Assembly: GCA_963575645.1 (NCBI GenBank)
Contig: OY754464.1
Location: 47,296,192-47,360,191, forward strand
Source: Xanthostigma xanthostigma
Taxonomy: Eukaryota; Arthropoda; Insecta; Raphidioptera; Raphidiidae
Direction: 5' to 3'
Length of the DNA: 64,000 nt
Shown here: positions 25,201-36,095 of the stretch, in pieces
Position numbering within the stretch: the stretch's first letter is position 1
How the letters are laid out: each line of letters opens with the position of its first letter
The notes under the pieces: model-generated
Told to the model about the DNA's origin: nothing
Seen by the model: the letters and a program-made list of their open reading frames with translations, nothing else
The model's database searches: none
Made by a program: the position numbers and the translations under genes

Positions 25201-27182
25201 AAGAAGGCCATCTTGCGTTTATGTGGAAGGATACAACTTTTAATTATGCATACTTCCTTTGGTTTGAAGATATGGCTGGATCACCTCTTAAGCCAAAAGT
25301 GTTTCCGGCTACTGGTTCAAAATTATTACCCCTACCTGGAATATTAGCAAGCGATTTTTATCCGTAAGTTGTGATATATATTCACAGTTAAATTATGACT
25401 GAATAGGTTTCAATGAGTGATTTGAAATCTCTTTACTTGTGAAAAAACCTAATTATTAGTGTTGGGAAGAATCGTCTTTTTTGAGAATCGAATACTCCGT
25501 ACTCGAATACTTTTAAGAATTGAATACTTAAAAGAGTACCGAGTACTCGAGTACTGTCTAAACTCTAAAATGACCTTCTCATTGCATGCAGTTGATAGTC
25601 TGTCAGCTGCTTAGAATCGATGCTAACCGAATACCGTCAGCTCGCACTTTAACTTGTGCTTGAAACACTGAAATACTGAATGATGATTGGCCGTGCAATT
25701 TTTATGCATGTTATATTGTTATAACCGAAAAATTTAGATATCATAATATTTTTAAAATAAGATTGAATTTAGTACACGTAAAATACATAATAATAGGGCC
25801 CCTTTAGTCGTCACGCAGTTTAATACCTCAAGTGAATAATACCAGTTTAAAATTTTTAGAAAAATTTTAAATACCAACAGGTTACCGTCAGGACTCAAAC
25901 CTGAATTTACCAATTTCGCGTTGGTTGATTTATCATTTAATCTACAGTAACCGATGTACATCGGTGATTTGAACTTTTATTTCTGTCACCGTAAATACCA
26001 TTTATAAAAGTTCAAATCACCGATGTCCATCGGTTACTGTAGATTAAATAATAAATCAACCAACGCGAAATTGAAATTCAGGTTTGAGTCCTGACGGTAA
26101 CCTGTTGGTATTTAAAATTTTTCCAAAAATATTAAACTGGTATTATTCACTTGAGGTATTAAACTGCGTGACGACTAAAGGGCCCCTATTAATATTTTTA
26201 AATACTTATTGTCGTTAAAGTTACTCTATCTATTTTATTTTTTAATCTAAATGTCATTTTGTTTATATGTCAAACGGAGAGTTTATTTATTTTTGTATTT
26301 TTTAATAAATAATTGCAAGTAATGTTTTTAGTTACCCTAATAAAAATATTAAAATCAAAATAAGTAAGTACGTGCCCCTTCTCACTATGTAAGTACGTGG
26401 CGTTTCTCACTGAATGTTTATATTAATGTTGACGAAACGCCTAATATCTATAAATAGGTATAGGTTGTATTCGGTATTTGAGTAGGCACAGAATCGCATT
26501 AACTGTAAAAAGAATTCAATCCCTGCAGTGTGTATTTGAATACCAGTGTGTATTCGCGCAGGTGCAAAAACGCATCAACTGTAGAAAGAATTCGTTTACT
26601 GTACTGCTATGTGTACTCGGTCTCCAGTCTTCGAATACCAGTTACAAGTACAGCGAGTACTGAATCGATTCTTGTACTCGAGTACCCCATCACTACTAAT
26701 TATAACTGGGACTGGACCCTTGAAAATTGTTTGAGTTAAGATGTTTTGCTGTACAAAATTTACGGAAAAAATTCGTTTCTAGGACGAATTCGTAAACTGA
26801 AAATTTATTTTACGAGCCAGCATAACTCTTTCTTACAACTAGACATGTAGTTTAGAAGTATTTATTATTGTAGTTAACAATCCTATTTTTTATACAAAAA
26901 AAAATTCTTTTATCGGGACTTGTCTCTATTTAAACATTAGTATTAAACAAATGATTATAATTACTGAAATACATATAGTGACTAAATTTTCTTTGTTTTT
27001 GCAGGAAACTAATTGAAATTTGTTTTCCGAAAATGGCACCCAACAAAGTACGATGTTACGAATTATTTTGTATTCATTTAGGTCTAGCCACGTCTTCTTG
27101 CGTCTTAGAACATACTCGAAGATTAGCCGCCACCATATGGGAAGTTACAGGTGTTCCAAATAATCCCGCCGATTTGTTGTAA
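16244..27182 (+). CDS. HPS1: HPS1 homologue, BLOC-3 subunit
   Basis: Exons: 16244-16636, 16703-16815, 18654-18899, 20744-21535, then exon 5 starting at 24535 or 24556 and ending 24676, 25164-25363, 27005-27182. The product is about 680-687 aa (human about 700). The start at 16244 gives MKCIIIFDHLND, aligning with human MKCVLV; the in-frame GTG at 16214 is not needed. Colinear matches run along the whole protein: LRETDQAILVEAVEQL (exon 3), GSEEYFSPSTSPQDSP (exon 4), EEFPGLVHFLYIDRT (exon 5), YAYFLWFEDM (exon 6) and VRCYELFCIHLGL (exon 7). HPS1 pairs with HPS4 to form BLOC-3, the guanine nucleotide exchange factor for Rab32/38 in biogenesis of lysosome-related organelles (pigment granules in insects). 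Exon 4 ends in a U12-type 5' splice site (see findings). Introns carry a satellite (17453-18211), pogo-like elements and an hAT element. Confidence 0.94.
17262..17350. mobile_element. End of an hAT-like element (GGCCCGCGGGC type)
   Basis: The sequence from CAGGTCTGGGCAAATGGCGG through GGCCCGCGGGCTGG and CCGGCCCGCGAAG is GC-rich and unlike its AT-rich surroundings. It resembles the common ends of hAT-type MITEs. The matching other end is not visible; the satellite begins about 100 bp later. Confidence 0.35.
17453..18211. repeat. 37-bp satellite with a 156-bp higher-order repeat
   Basis: Fourteen 37-bp units (consensus starts AATTCCGGGGTGAACGATAA and ends GTATGCGAATTGT) are arranged mostly in threes. 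Six copies of a 45-bp linker carry CTCGCAGTGAAACGGGAAGG and GTGGAGTTTTTAAAAAAC. Three units plus one linker make about 156 bp. On the minus strand it is stop-free across 17232-18266, because 156 is a multiple of three and the 37-bp unit has no stop in any minus-strand frame. It lies in HPS1 intron 16816-18653. I regard it as a non-coding minisatellite. Confidence 0.9.
19020..19158. mobile_element. Compact MITE related to element A
   Basis: The ends AGCTCTGTTCCAACCTCTCT and the complement of AGCTACGTTCCAACCCTCTC are inverted. The interior has GATACAAACCAGTTTCG and TTTTAGCTACTGCGCATGAC, shared with element A at 1540-4322. It is about 140 bp and lies in HPS1 intron 18900-20743. Confidence 0.65.
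22184..22447. repeat. Palindromic MITE in the HPS1 U12-type intron
   Basis: An inverted repeat centred near 22325 (TTCTTTTTGAACTGA / TCAGTTCAAAAAGAA). Arms of about 130 bp begin at CCATCAAAAACATTTC and end at its degenerate complement. It is non-coding. Confidence 0.65.
22795..23151. mobile_element. pogo/Tigger-like MITE 1
   Basis: Left end CAGTAGAACCTTGTTTATC, right end GAATAAACGAGATTTTATTG, flanked by TA on both sides. Subterminal CTCGGATAAC motifs are repeated in both halves. The CAGTAGAACCT-type terminus and TA target fit pogo/Tigger elements of the Tc1/mariner superfamily. The interior encodes no transposase; a 129-codon minus-strand ORF across it is not conserved-looking. Confidence 0.7.
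23327..23681. mobile_element. pogo/Tigger-like MITE 2
   Basis: The ends are TAGTAAAACCTCTTTAAGTC and GACTTACAGAGGTTCTACTG with flanking TA. The interior repeats AAGTCGAA and ACTCGAAA motifs many times. It is 176 bp downstream of pogo-like MITE 1 and related to it only through the termini. Confidence 0.7.
24825..24963. repeat. Family R repeat, copy 2
   Basis: It begins TTTGATTAACGTCTGAATAG, then ACTCTTCAAATAAATAAAAT, and closes with the inverted segment AATTTTATTTATTTGAAGA. The interior holds the inverted pair GTCGACCAATTTTT / AAAAATTGGTCGAC. It lies in HPS1 intron 24677-25163. Confidence 0.6.
25457..26695. mobile_element. hAT-type element with 8-bp TSD, containing a nested palindrome
   Basis: The termini are TAGTGTTGGG and CCCATCACTA. 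The duplicated target CTAATTAT flanks it exactly (25449-25456 and 26696-26703), as expected for hAT. Subterminal regions are rich in CGAGTACTCGAGTACT-like motifs. A separate palindrome is nested inside (25790-26194). There is no transposase. It lies in HPS1 intron 25364-27004 and resembles the element at 56187-57068. Confidence 0.85.
25790..26194. repeat. Long palindrome nested in the hAT element
   Basis: Arms of about 190 bp are centred near 25990. They start AATAGGGCCCCTTTAGTCG and end with the near complement. Both arms carry AGGTTTGAGTCCTGACGG or its complement, and CGATGTACATCGG / CGATGTCCATCGG near the centre. Few differences separate the arms. Confidence 0.75.
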
Positions 27183-27404
27183 AATAAAATTTTTTGACCC
27201 TTTATAGTATTATGAACGGTATTATTACAAGTATATTTCTGATAATAAGCAGTAAAAAATAAAAAAAAAATAATACTAAACGAAACTTCAGATTGCTCAA
27301 AGATTTCGAGTTATTTATTTACAAAAAAATCAATAATTGAATGATTAAACGACTCATATGTATTTAATTTATAAATCGTAAATAGAATAAGTTTTTCAAA
27401 TCTT

Positions 27405-27795
27405 AGATTAACGTCTGAATAGAACTCTTCAAATAAATAAAATTATCGACTAATTTTTTTAGACTATATTGACAAAAAATTATAATTCAATAAATAATCT
27501 AAAAAATATAAAAAAGAATTAGTATCTACTTATTTGCTAATAGAATTAAGATTGAATTTTTTATTTTTAAAAATTAATGAAATGTTAAAATTTTTCATTA
27601 ATTTTCAAAAATAAAAAATGAAATTTTAATTCTATTAGAAAATAAGTAGATACTAATTCATTTTTATATTTTTTAGATTATTTCTGAAAAAGGTCCAAAT
27701 CCAGACCGAAATTTCATTTATTGAATTATAATTTTATAATTTTTTGTCAATATACAGTCTGAAAAAATTGATTGATAATTTTATTTATTTGAAGA
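27405..27795. repeat. Family R repeat, copy 3 with internal palindrome
   Basis: It starts AGATTAACGTCTGAATAGA and ACTCTTCAAATAAATAAAAT, and ends in TTGATAATTTTATTTATTTG. The middle (27520-27665) is a palindrome with TAGTATCTACTTATTTG and its complement. This internal inverted structure also appears, with different sequence, in copy 4. Confidence 0.6.
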
Positions 27796-28650
27796 ATAAG
27801 TTTTTCATAATTTCAACAACAAAATTTCCCATTTTCATTTCAAATATTTATTAATGCACCAGTATTTTGTTTCCCAACTACTTTTTAGTCTAATATATTG
27901 ATTGTTGAATTTGATGTACATTTTTTTAATTAAATATAGAAACATTATACGTAATCGTAACAATTTTTAATCGAAATGAGTGTTTTGTCCTGTAAAACGA
28001 ATGAAGTGCATGAAAATCATTTGAATTCCGTCATTCTGATTAGATATACAAATATATATAGTTATTATGAAACACCCATTGTTAAACGTTACAATGAAAT
28101 AATATAATAATAATTTGTATAAGTACAGACAATGCTGTTCACATAATGCGAGAGCTAATGTTCATATTCGGTATCGCTAATATTCACTCAACTGAGAGCT
28201 AAGAGGGACTCAGAGATTATGCAATTTATCTATTAATATAACTAAACTAACTATAGCCCCTACCTGCTTAACAGTAACAAAAAATATTGATAAATATATG
28301 TTGATAATCTTATTTAGGTTAGGGAGCGTCCGTTAATTACGTGACGTGTTTTACCATTCCAACTCACAAGTCGAGAAGGTACTAGTTTAGGTCAAAATTG
28401 TACAATATTTTTTCGGTTTGAGGTTACCCGAATCCAAAAAACATATTTTTGTAAAAACTCTGTGCGTCTGTTTGTGAGCACGATACAGGTCAAACTCAGA
28501 GAACATACACTTTGTCAAACTGATGAACGAATTGAAACCAAATATTGGGCGGATGTTTGATATGCTAATATAAAGAGCCCTATTGTTTTTGAGAAAACTT
28601 TTCATAACGGTTTATTATTCTATTTATTTTTCCGAGAAAGTTTTGTGAAT

Positions 28651-29213
28651 TTTTTTTGACGTGATAACATCTTATAAATTGATGAATCACCAATCTTATA
28701 AATTGATAAAACACCGGCTGCATGCACGAAAAAGTGTAACGTTCGTAACGCGTAACGTTCCGCCTGACCCTGTGCGTGCTTTTTGCTAATTTCTCGCTCA
28801 ATTTAAATCAGATCGGTTTGAAACCAGTCTTAAACGAAAGAGGAGAACATTTTACATAGATTTCGTATAACAGAATTTGCCTAAACAGTTTTTTTATACA
28901 AATTTATATAGAAAAATAGCTGTATAAATGCAACATGAAAACGGCTGCATTTCTAATGTTTAATTCAATTTTTTGACATTAGTATTTTGTGAAATGCAAC
29001 GCCTTCTAAGTTAAGTATTGGAATAACTAATTATTATTAGAACATAATACTTTGACAGTTGCAAACGTCACTTTTGACATTTCTTATCATTCCGACACCA
29101 AGGATAAGCGGATTGAAACCAAATTTTGGGAGGTTTAGGTTATGTATTACGGAATACGTTATCACGTAAAACTATCGTCCGTAAACCGACTTTACAGACA
29201 ACCAATTTTTTTT
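28651..29213. mobile_element. Family G element, copy 2
   Basis: About 560 bp, beginning TTTTTTTGACGTGATAACAT and ending in ACCGACTTTACAGACAACCA plus poly-T. It is near-identical to 37945-38620 apart from an extra block of about 90 bp in that copy and a few small changes, which implies recent mobility. The terminal GACGTGATAACGT and ACGTTATCACGT are inverted. It has no coding capacity. Confidence 0.7.
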
Positions 29214-29754
29214 CTATACTTTATAGTTTCGGAAATATTTTGGAAATAAAAAAAAATCAGCGGTGTTTTTTTTAATACAAAAACGCGCTCAGCTACAAAA
29301 GGCTATTTTGTAGATTTGTGAACATATTATGTAGATAACCATGGCAACGAATAGCAAATATCATATTGAATACTAGCTATTACTCGCGTCACCTCACGCA
29401 ATATCAGAAATTTTATTTTCTTTGTTGTACTATATCAAATGTCAATATTTTTGAAGTTGAAGTAATTCCGTCGCCCAATGGATTTTTTTTCAAAATTGGT
29501 CCCCCCTTCACCCTTGGTGATATTTGATAAGATGTGGTGGAATCCCCCTCCCCTCACGTGAGATTTACCCTATAGTTTTTAAATGTTATCTGTTATACTA
29601 ATGTATACTAGTGGCCCGGTCCGGCTTCGCCCGGATTTGTAGATTGCCTATAAAAGAGAATAGCCGTATTTGTAGAGCGTTGTCTATTTATTAATAATAG
29701 CCATTACCCGCGGGTTCGCACATGATTGAGACGAAACGTAGCAGTGACAACTGT

Positions 29755-29925
29755 AGTGGAGCCATCGGCACCACTATATTAGTCTTGCCTCACGGGGCGG
29801 CGCCCCGCCCGGCAGCACCAATACTAGTTGACTTTTCGGCTCCATCGTATTACAGTCTTGCTTCACGGGGCTGCGCACTGCTCGGCGGTAATAGTAGTAA
29901 AGCCTTCGGCTCCACCATATTCCAA
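29755..29925. repeat. GC-rich imperfect tandem duplication
   Basis: Two or three imperfect copies of a unit with TCGGCTCCA, TTGCTTCACGGGGC and GGCGG motifs lie in an otherwise AT-rich region. They are preceded at 29620 by a short segment (CCGGTCCGGCTTCGCCCGG) similar to blocks at 19865-19895 and 34905-34930. The 101-codon ORF across it looks like a by-product of GC content. Confidence 0.4.
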
Positions 29926-31869
29926 ACAACAGTATCTAAACCTGTTTTTAAAGCATACGCACAAAAATCGTTCCTACGTTTACTGGTTTTACAGGCGCTT
30001 TTTAAAAGTAACGTTAATGAAGGTTAAAATTGATAATCTGTATTAATTTTAAAAATATAATATATTTGAAAACAAAATTGAAATTAACAATTGTGTCATA
30101 GTTCTGATACATATTTACACATAAATTATATAAATTCTGATTAAATAAGGGGCAATCCTTCGTGGTCACAGTGTACTTAAATATTGGGAGTGCACCCAGG
30201 ACTCAATTGTTACCTAGTACTCGGCCATTTTACGGAGTGTATCAGCCGGGAATAAAGAGCCGACATTTTTAAAAAATTAAAGACAAATTCAGCTTTGGGG
30301 AGCAGAAATACTTATAATGTGTTTATTTTATGGTATTTTTTTTATATGGCACTCAGATGGACATTGTTGCCCATATATCGGAACATTCTTTATAGCGTAA
30401 AAACCACTCTCAATAGCGAAACAAAACGTCATTATTTAGACCCAACAATGGGATTCTTAGAAATGTGTTCATTTGTTTGTTGTAATTATTATTAGAAAAA
30501 TTCTTTTTATTTAAGGAAGATGATCCCACTATATCCCAAGATATGAATAAAATAAAAGACGCTATTAAAATACAGCCATAGTAAAAAACGACAAAAGTTA
30601 ACAGATTATAATTTTGTTATGCATACATTTTTTCACTTAATTTAGTCAAAATTAAAACCACTTATTCGTAAAATTATATTGTTTTCTTTTACTCACCGTT
30701 TAATGAAAAATCTTTATAACGCAATACCCGATCCCTTCAATTTCGCTATACAGTTTACATTTGGTAATTCAATCATGCAAACGCTTAAGCGAAACGCATC
30801 ATGGGAATAGACGCTGATAAAATTAGATGTCGAGCGTCGATAATCTAGGTACATATATATAATAATTACTATATGCAGAGAACAGGAAGCATTGCCTATT
30901 TACTCAATGTGGGGTTAGCGAAGGCTTATCGAAAATATATCTGCGTCTCTTTTTTCCAAGTAATTCCTTAGTTATTCTGGCGACATATATTATATTAGCG
31001 ATCCGTCCCGGTTCACCCAGGTGCGATAGATATAATTCTGCAGCATGTATTTCGTTTGCGGCCCGGCGTCTGACCTAATAGCTTTGAGCAAATTCTTCCA
31101 GATTTGCTTCAGAACTAATAGCTTTGAGCGAATTCTAACAGATGTAACTACTTGGTATTAAAACAGTTTTTTATATATACCTATAGATATATTAGCATGG
31201 AGTATATCTCTCTTTATGATTCGATTGCGATTTTATTTCTATGCTCGGTACCTATATAATAACAGTATATGATAGTCTACAATCCCTCTCTTTTTTGCAG
31301 CGTGGGAATAGGTGTCAAGTTGTGGCGCAATCATTTGTGTGTCAAGAAAATTAAACATAATCAATAGCGGCGCCGCGCCATGGTTAATATACTAAATTAA
31401 CGAAATTTGGTTTAACGTATTTAATCAAAATGCATTCATTCTAATTAAAAAAAAAATATTTTTGGCAAAAAGTTTTTACTCTGTATTAATTATTCTGATT
31501 CAGAAAGGATTGTAAAAATTTTGATTTGATAAGGACCTTAGATTGTGCTCATATACCTAATTAGTTTTTATACACGAAGGAACAGTCTGTTGTCGTGAAA
31601 CTCCCTGTCATGTAGAACATTAGATGGTACTCATAAAAAAAAAACAAATTATAAATCTAAAAAAACGCTTTTCAAGTCAAACTTTTATCTAAATGCGAAG
31701 AAAGACGTTATTTCATAGTGGAAATTGCGCAGAAATCTGAAATATACATACAGGTGGCTTTTTAAAACCCGTATACTCTTTTTTTTGCATATAGGAAGGG
31801 TTTGGAGTTCCAGCCGACTTGATTAAAAGTTGTTTTACTTAATGTTTTCCATAAGACATAAGTGTTTAT

Positions 31870-33697
31870 TACAGGCGAGCGGCTTTTGCTATTTTTGCGT
31901 TAATTGGGTGACAATTTTTTTTAATAAAAGATAACCGGTTGAAACCTTTTGTAAGTTGTTCCTTATACTTTTCTAAACATTTTCTGAAAAAAAAATTTTT
32001 TTGTTGTGTGGGCCGAAAGTTGTTATTAACAATTTGTTTGTTTATTAACAAAAGCTGATATTTTGGGTCAGTAATCAATATTTTAGGTAAATTGGCCAAA
32101 AATAAACGCTTTTTGTTCTTTGTGTTTTTTCGAAAAAATGCTTCCCTGCAGAGTTATAGCCAATTTTTTATTTAAAAAATCGGAAATTCATACTTTTTAT
32201 TAATAATTTTTTTCTCGCTTATTTTCGGTCAAAGAAAAAATAAAAAATGAAGAGCACAACCCACACTTTAACACGGATTTTTTTTCTGTGTCGTAAAATT
32301 AATTATGCCCCGAAAACAGCTGATTAAATGGCGTTTTTTTGCGTGAAGAAATAAACAATATACTCCCTACGGCGCGCGCGCGCGACGCAAAAGAACTCAA
32401 CGCAAGGCGCGAATCTTGCATGGCTGTTCTAATTTTAAATTTCTTGATCAGTCACAAATTCGTTGCCACATATTTTTTATTTACGTTTCTTTCGAATCAA
32501 TTCTTTAAATTTTCTTAATTTGAAGCTTTCGAAAATATCTGTAGAAAATCAAACTAATAAAACTTTATATTTCTTGTCACGATGCACAAGACAAAAAGAG
32601 AAATTGTTTCATTTTTACCATCGGAATTTTCAACAAATAATGAATGAACATGAAAAGAATAAATTATTCTAAAATAATTTTGGCAGCGATTTTCTGACGG
32701 GTTATGATTTTAAAAAATGTAAACAAAAGTACGTTATGAAGCAGAATATGCGTGTTCACGTCAAGTCTCTGCGCACGCGCGCTCCTTGCGGGGAGTATAT
32801 TCTTTATTTTTTCATGCGAAAAAACGCATTATTTAATCAGCTGTTTTTAGCACCATAATTAATTTTACACACGGGGAAAAAATATATATATTAAAGTGTG
32901 GGTTGTGCTCAGTGCCGGATTAACCTATACGCTAACTACGCTGAAGCGTAGGGCGGCACTCGTCGGAGGGGCGGCAGGGACCGGTCGCAAAAAAAAATAA
33001 AATGATTTCTAACTAACGAAATGACGGTCTGTCTTGAACCTCCAATCGGAATCAGATATTACTGATATAATATTAATATACACAGCACGTTATCAGGGGC
33101 GGGAGGCAACGTTTTCCCTCGAACATGAGTCTTGGTAGGATAAATGAGAACCTAGTTCAAACCTGGTGTATTTGCGGGCTACTAAAGCAAATATATGTGG
33201 AATGATCGAATGATTTGAAAGTCGGGAAAACGCTAGCCTTAAGTGGGCGGCAAGCCTGTTTTAGCGTATAGGCGGCACTTGGTATAATCCGGCACTGGTT
33301 GTGCTCTTCATTTTCCTTTTTTTATTTTTTTTTGAAGACCGAAAATAAAAAAGAAAAAAATTATGGAAAAGTATGAATTTTCAATTTTTTGAATGAAAAA
33401 TTGGCTATAACTTTTTAGGGAAGCATTTTTTTTGAAAAAATACAAAGAACAAAAAAGCTTATTTTTGACCAATTTACCTAAAAAATTGATTCCCGGTCCA
33501 AAATATCAACTTTTGTTAATGAACAAATAAATTGTTAATAAAAATTTTCGGCCCGCACTAACAAAAAAATTTTTTTTACGAAATGTTCAGAATAGTTTAA
33601 AGAACAATTTGCAAAAGGTTTCAAGTGGTTATCTTTTATTAAAAAAAATTGGTCAGTCGATTCCACGCCAAGCGCTTAAAATGCCAAAAGCCGCACG
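31870..33697. mobile_element. Long palindromic element H
   Basis: The left arm (about 31870-32400) and right arm (about 32760-33697, minus the insertion at 32910-33297) are inverted copies with moderate divergence: GAGCGGCTTTTGC against GCCAAAAGCCGC, ATAACCGGTTGAAACC against GGTTTCAAGTGGTTAT, and ATTTAATCAGCTGTTTT against its complement. The loop, about 32400-32760, is unique. It is non-coding. Confidence 0.7.
32910..33297. mobile_element. hAT-type MITE nested in palindrome H
   Basis: Termini CAGTGCCGGATTA and TAATCCGGCACTG form a perfect 13-bp inverted repeat. The target GTTGTGCT is duplicated on both sides (32902-32909 and 33298-33305), an 8-bp duplication typical of hAT. It is 388 bp, non-coding, and related to the degenerate copy at 6224-6742. 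Confidence 0.85.
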
Positions 33698-33714
33698 TCT
33701 ATTAAGTCAATATA

Positions 33715-34528
33715 CAGGGTGTTTCATAAACATTGCGCCAAATTTATAGAGGTTATAGAAGGCATCAAAATAAGCAATTTTGGTCAATAAACCCCTGTCC
33801 GAAAATGTACTATTTTGGCTCTAAAGGAAATCAAAGATTTTTGGTTTCTTTTACACATCAACGGAGTTTGTATTTTGTTAAGTAGCGTATTTCAATCAAG
33901 AGCGCCTTGAAACAATTGACAAGATGTCAGTTGCATTAACAATTAAGTATAGTGAATTAATTTGTTATCAACATGGCCCAATTTTCTTATGCCGAACTCG
34001 CCGACATGCATTTTATTTACGGAAAAGCTGAGGGAAATGGAAGACGAGCCGAACGGTTGTATGCCGCGAGATTTCCAGCACGTCGCCATCCTGATCGTGG
34101 CATCTTTAGCAGGATTCATCTTCGTCTTTGTACATTGGCCCGCAAGGTCTCCGGACCTCACCGCACTTGACTTTTTCCTCTGGGGCCATGTTAAAAGTTT
34201 GGTGTATGAGACACCCATTCCCAACGCTGAAAAACTGCTGGGCAGGGTGATGGCCGCTTGCGCACATGTTTAAGATATGCCTGGGATATTTTACAAGGTT
34301 CGGACATCAATGAACAACCGTGCCCAGCTGTGCATGGAGCAAAATGGACGCCATATTGAGCCGTTGATGTTGTAGTTTGCATTAATAAATTAATAGAACC
34401 TTAAATTTATCATTTAACCTACCGCCAAAACGGCACATTTCCGGACAGTGGTTTATTGACCAAAATTGCTTATTTTTCTGCCCTCTGAAACCTCTATAAG
34501 TTTGGCGCAATGTTTATGAAACACCCTG
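33715..34528. mobile_element. Internally deleted Tc1/mariner-like element
   Basis: The termini CAGGGTGTTTCATAAACATT and AATGTTTATGAAACACCCTG are inverted and flanked by TATA / TATA (a TA target). TIR similarity continues through TTGGCGCAA-type sequence and AACCTCTATAA. It is 814 bp, too short for a full transposase. The remnant coding sequence is described separately. Confidence 0.85.
33973..34375 (+). pseudogene. Transposase pseudogene: DUF4817-type N-terminus joined to DDE C-terminus
   Basis: Reading from ATG at 33973, FSYAELADMHFIYGKAEGN and YAARFPARRHPDRGIF look like the DUF4817 helix-turn-helix region of insect mariner-related transposases. A different frame at about 34080-34272 then gives HWPARSPDLTALDFFLWGHV, the conserved end of the DDE domain. 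After an in-frame TAA near 34270 the same frame continues DMPGIFYKVRTSMNNRAQ to a final stop. The central catalytic part is missing and the frame is broken, so this is a dead, deleted copy. Confidence 0.75.
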
Positions 34529-35037
34529 TATATTATAGTTAGGGAACTGACGCGCAAAAAAGCAATGTCTCCCAACATTCTGCCACCTGGTACATAAGCT
34601 ATTTGAAAAGTTTAAAGTATTTTTTCTTATATGATATATAGACGAAATCTGGACCCATTTTAAGATAAGGGGGATAAAAAATGTCAAAAATGGTAAAAAT
34701 TTTAAAAAACTTCTGTCGCTTTCTTAGGAGTGGCTTGGAGAGGGTGCAATTGGTCAAAAATTTCTGCCGCTGGTATTTACCGGTTATTTAGCTCTAACAG
34801 AACCTAAAAACGAAGAGGCAGGAATTTTAACCATTTTTTTACCATCCTTGACATTTTTTATCCCACTTATATTAAAATGGGTCTAGATTTCGCCTATATA
34901 TCATACTAGCGGTCCCGCCCGGTAACGCCCAAGTGGAAAAGAACGAATGGGGGGGAGGGACATGAGTACGCAAAAATTTTTGTCGGACGGGCAAATTTTG
35001 AGTTACACTTTGTAACATTTTTCATTGATGCTCCGCT

Positions 35038-35372
35038 CCTAAAAAGTAATTAATATATAGTTTCTATTTATTTTTAATGAAATTCGTCAAAGATTTTTTA
35101 ATATGTATTGAAATATTGAAAAAATAATAACAAATAGGTTTGTTATTATTTTTTCAATATTTCAATATTAAAAAATCTTTCACGATATTCATTAAAAATA
35201 AATAGAAACTAAATATTAATTACTTTTTATATTTTTAGATCAGTTCTGAAGAAGATCCAAACGTTAATGTATTAATTATAGATATATTTTTTTGTTAATA
35301 TATTGTCTGAAAAATTGGTCGATAATTTTATTTATTGAAGAGTTCTAATCAGACGTTAATCAAAGATTTGAA
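35038..35372. repeat. Family R repeat, copy 4 with internal palindrome
   Basis: The left 190 bp form a palindrome (TAATTAATATATAGTTTCTA against its complement near 35200). A family tail follows: ATTGGTCGATAATTTTATTT, then AAGAGTTCTAATCAGACG. The flanking sequence at 34905 has a GC-rich CGGTCCCGCCCGGTAACG block. Confidence 0.6.
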
Positions 35373-36095
35373 TGATATTATATAGCCTTCCTTGATAAAT
35401 GGACTATCCAACAAAAAAAAATTTTTTCAATTCTTGCCCGTAGTTCCTGAGATTAGCGCGTTCAACCAAACAAATTCTTCAGCTTTATATATTCAAAAAA
35501 TGCTGTAAATTACTTAAATAGTTTATGTACCAGGCGGCAGAAAGTTGAGACAACATGGCTTTTTTACGCGTCACTAGTATGTTTGGGAGAAATTTTTCAT
35601 GTCGATTTGAAATTTTGTACACATTTGTACACATATGTATTCCGGATGACGTGATTTGAAGTTACAATATTAATGCTATAATAATGATAATATTTGACAA
35701 TTACACTTCAAAAATTTAGTCCCAATCGAACTTTTTTTATCCAATTTCTTTCAGCTGTAAATTTCAAAATAGCAGTCAAATTATAACTAAAATTTACGAG
35801 ACATCGTTAAGAAGATATAAGAAAAATGTTTTTTAATAAAGCCGATACTTGGTAATTTGCGCCTCCAATTTTTTTTAAAATTTGCCTTGGTAGTCATTAC
35901 TCGGTTTTTTAAAGAAATGAATCTTTGGTGCACTCCCTATTGAATACTACCTCTTCAGTGGATGCATAGATTATATTTATTGTTATGAGCTGTCCACAGA
36001 AGAGTGAAAAACACAAATAAAAAATATTAAACATAATACCTACAATTAATAAGCACACCACAAAACATATAAGGCACGTATTATATTTTTTAAAT

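Larger units (their letters stand above)
27183..36095. other. 8.9-kb gene-free region between HPS1 and Abraxas
   Basis: The two flanking genes converge here. The region holds family R copies (27405-27795, 35038-35372), family G copy 2 (28651-29213), a GC-rich duplicated block (29755-29925), palindrome H with a nested hAT MITE (31870-33697), a broken mariner-like element (33715-34528) and a weaker inverted repeat linking 34540-34610 with 35515-35580. ORFs here are short and fall inside these repeats. I see no RNA gene. Confidence 0.6.
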
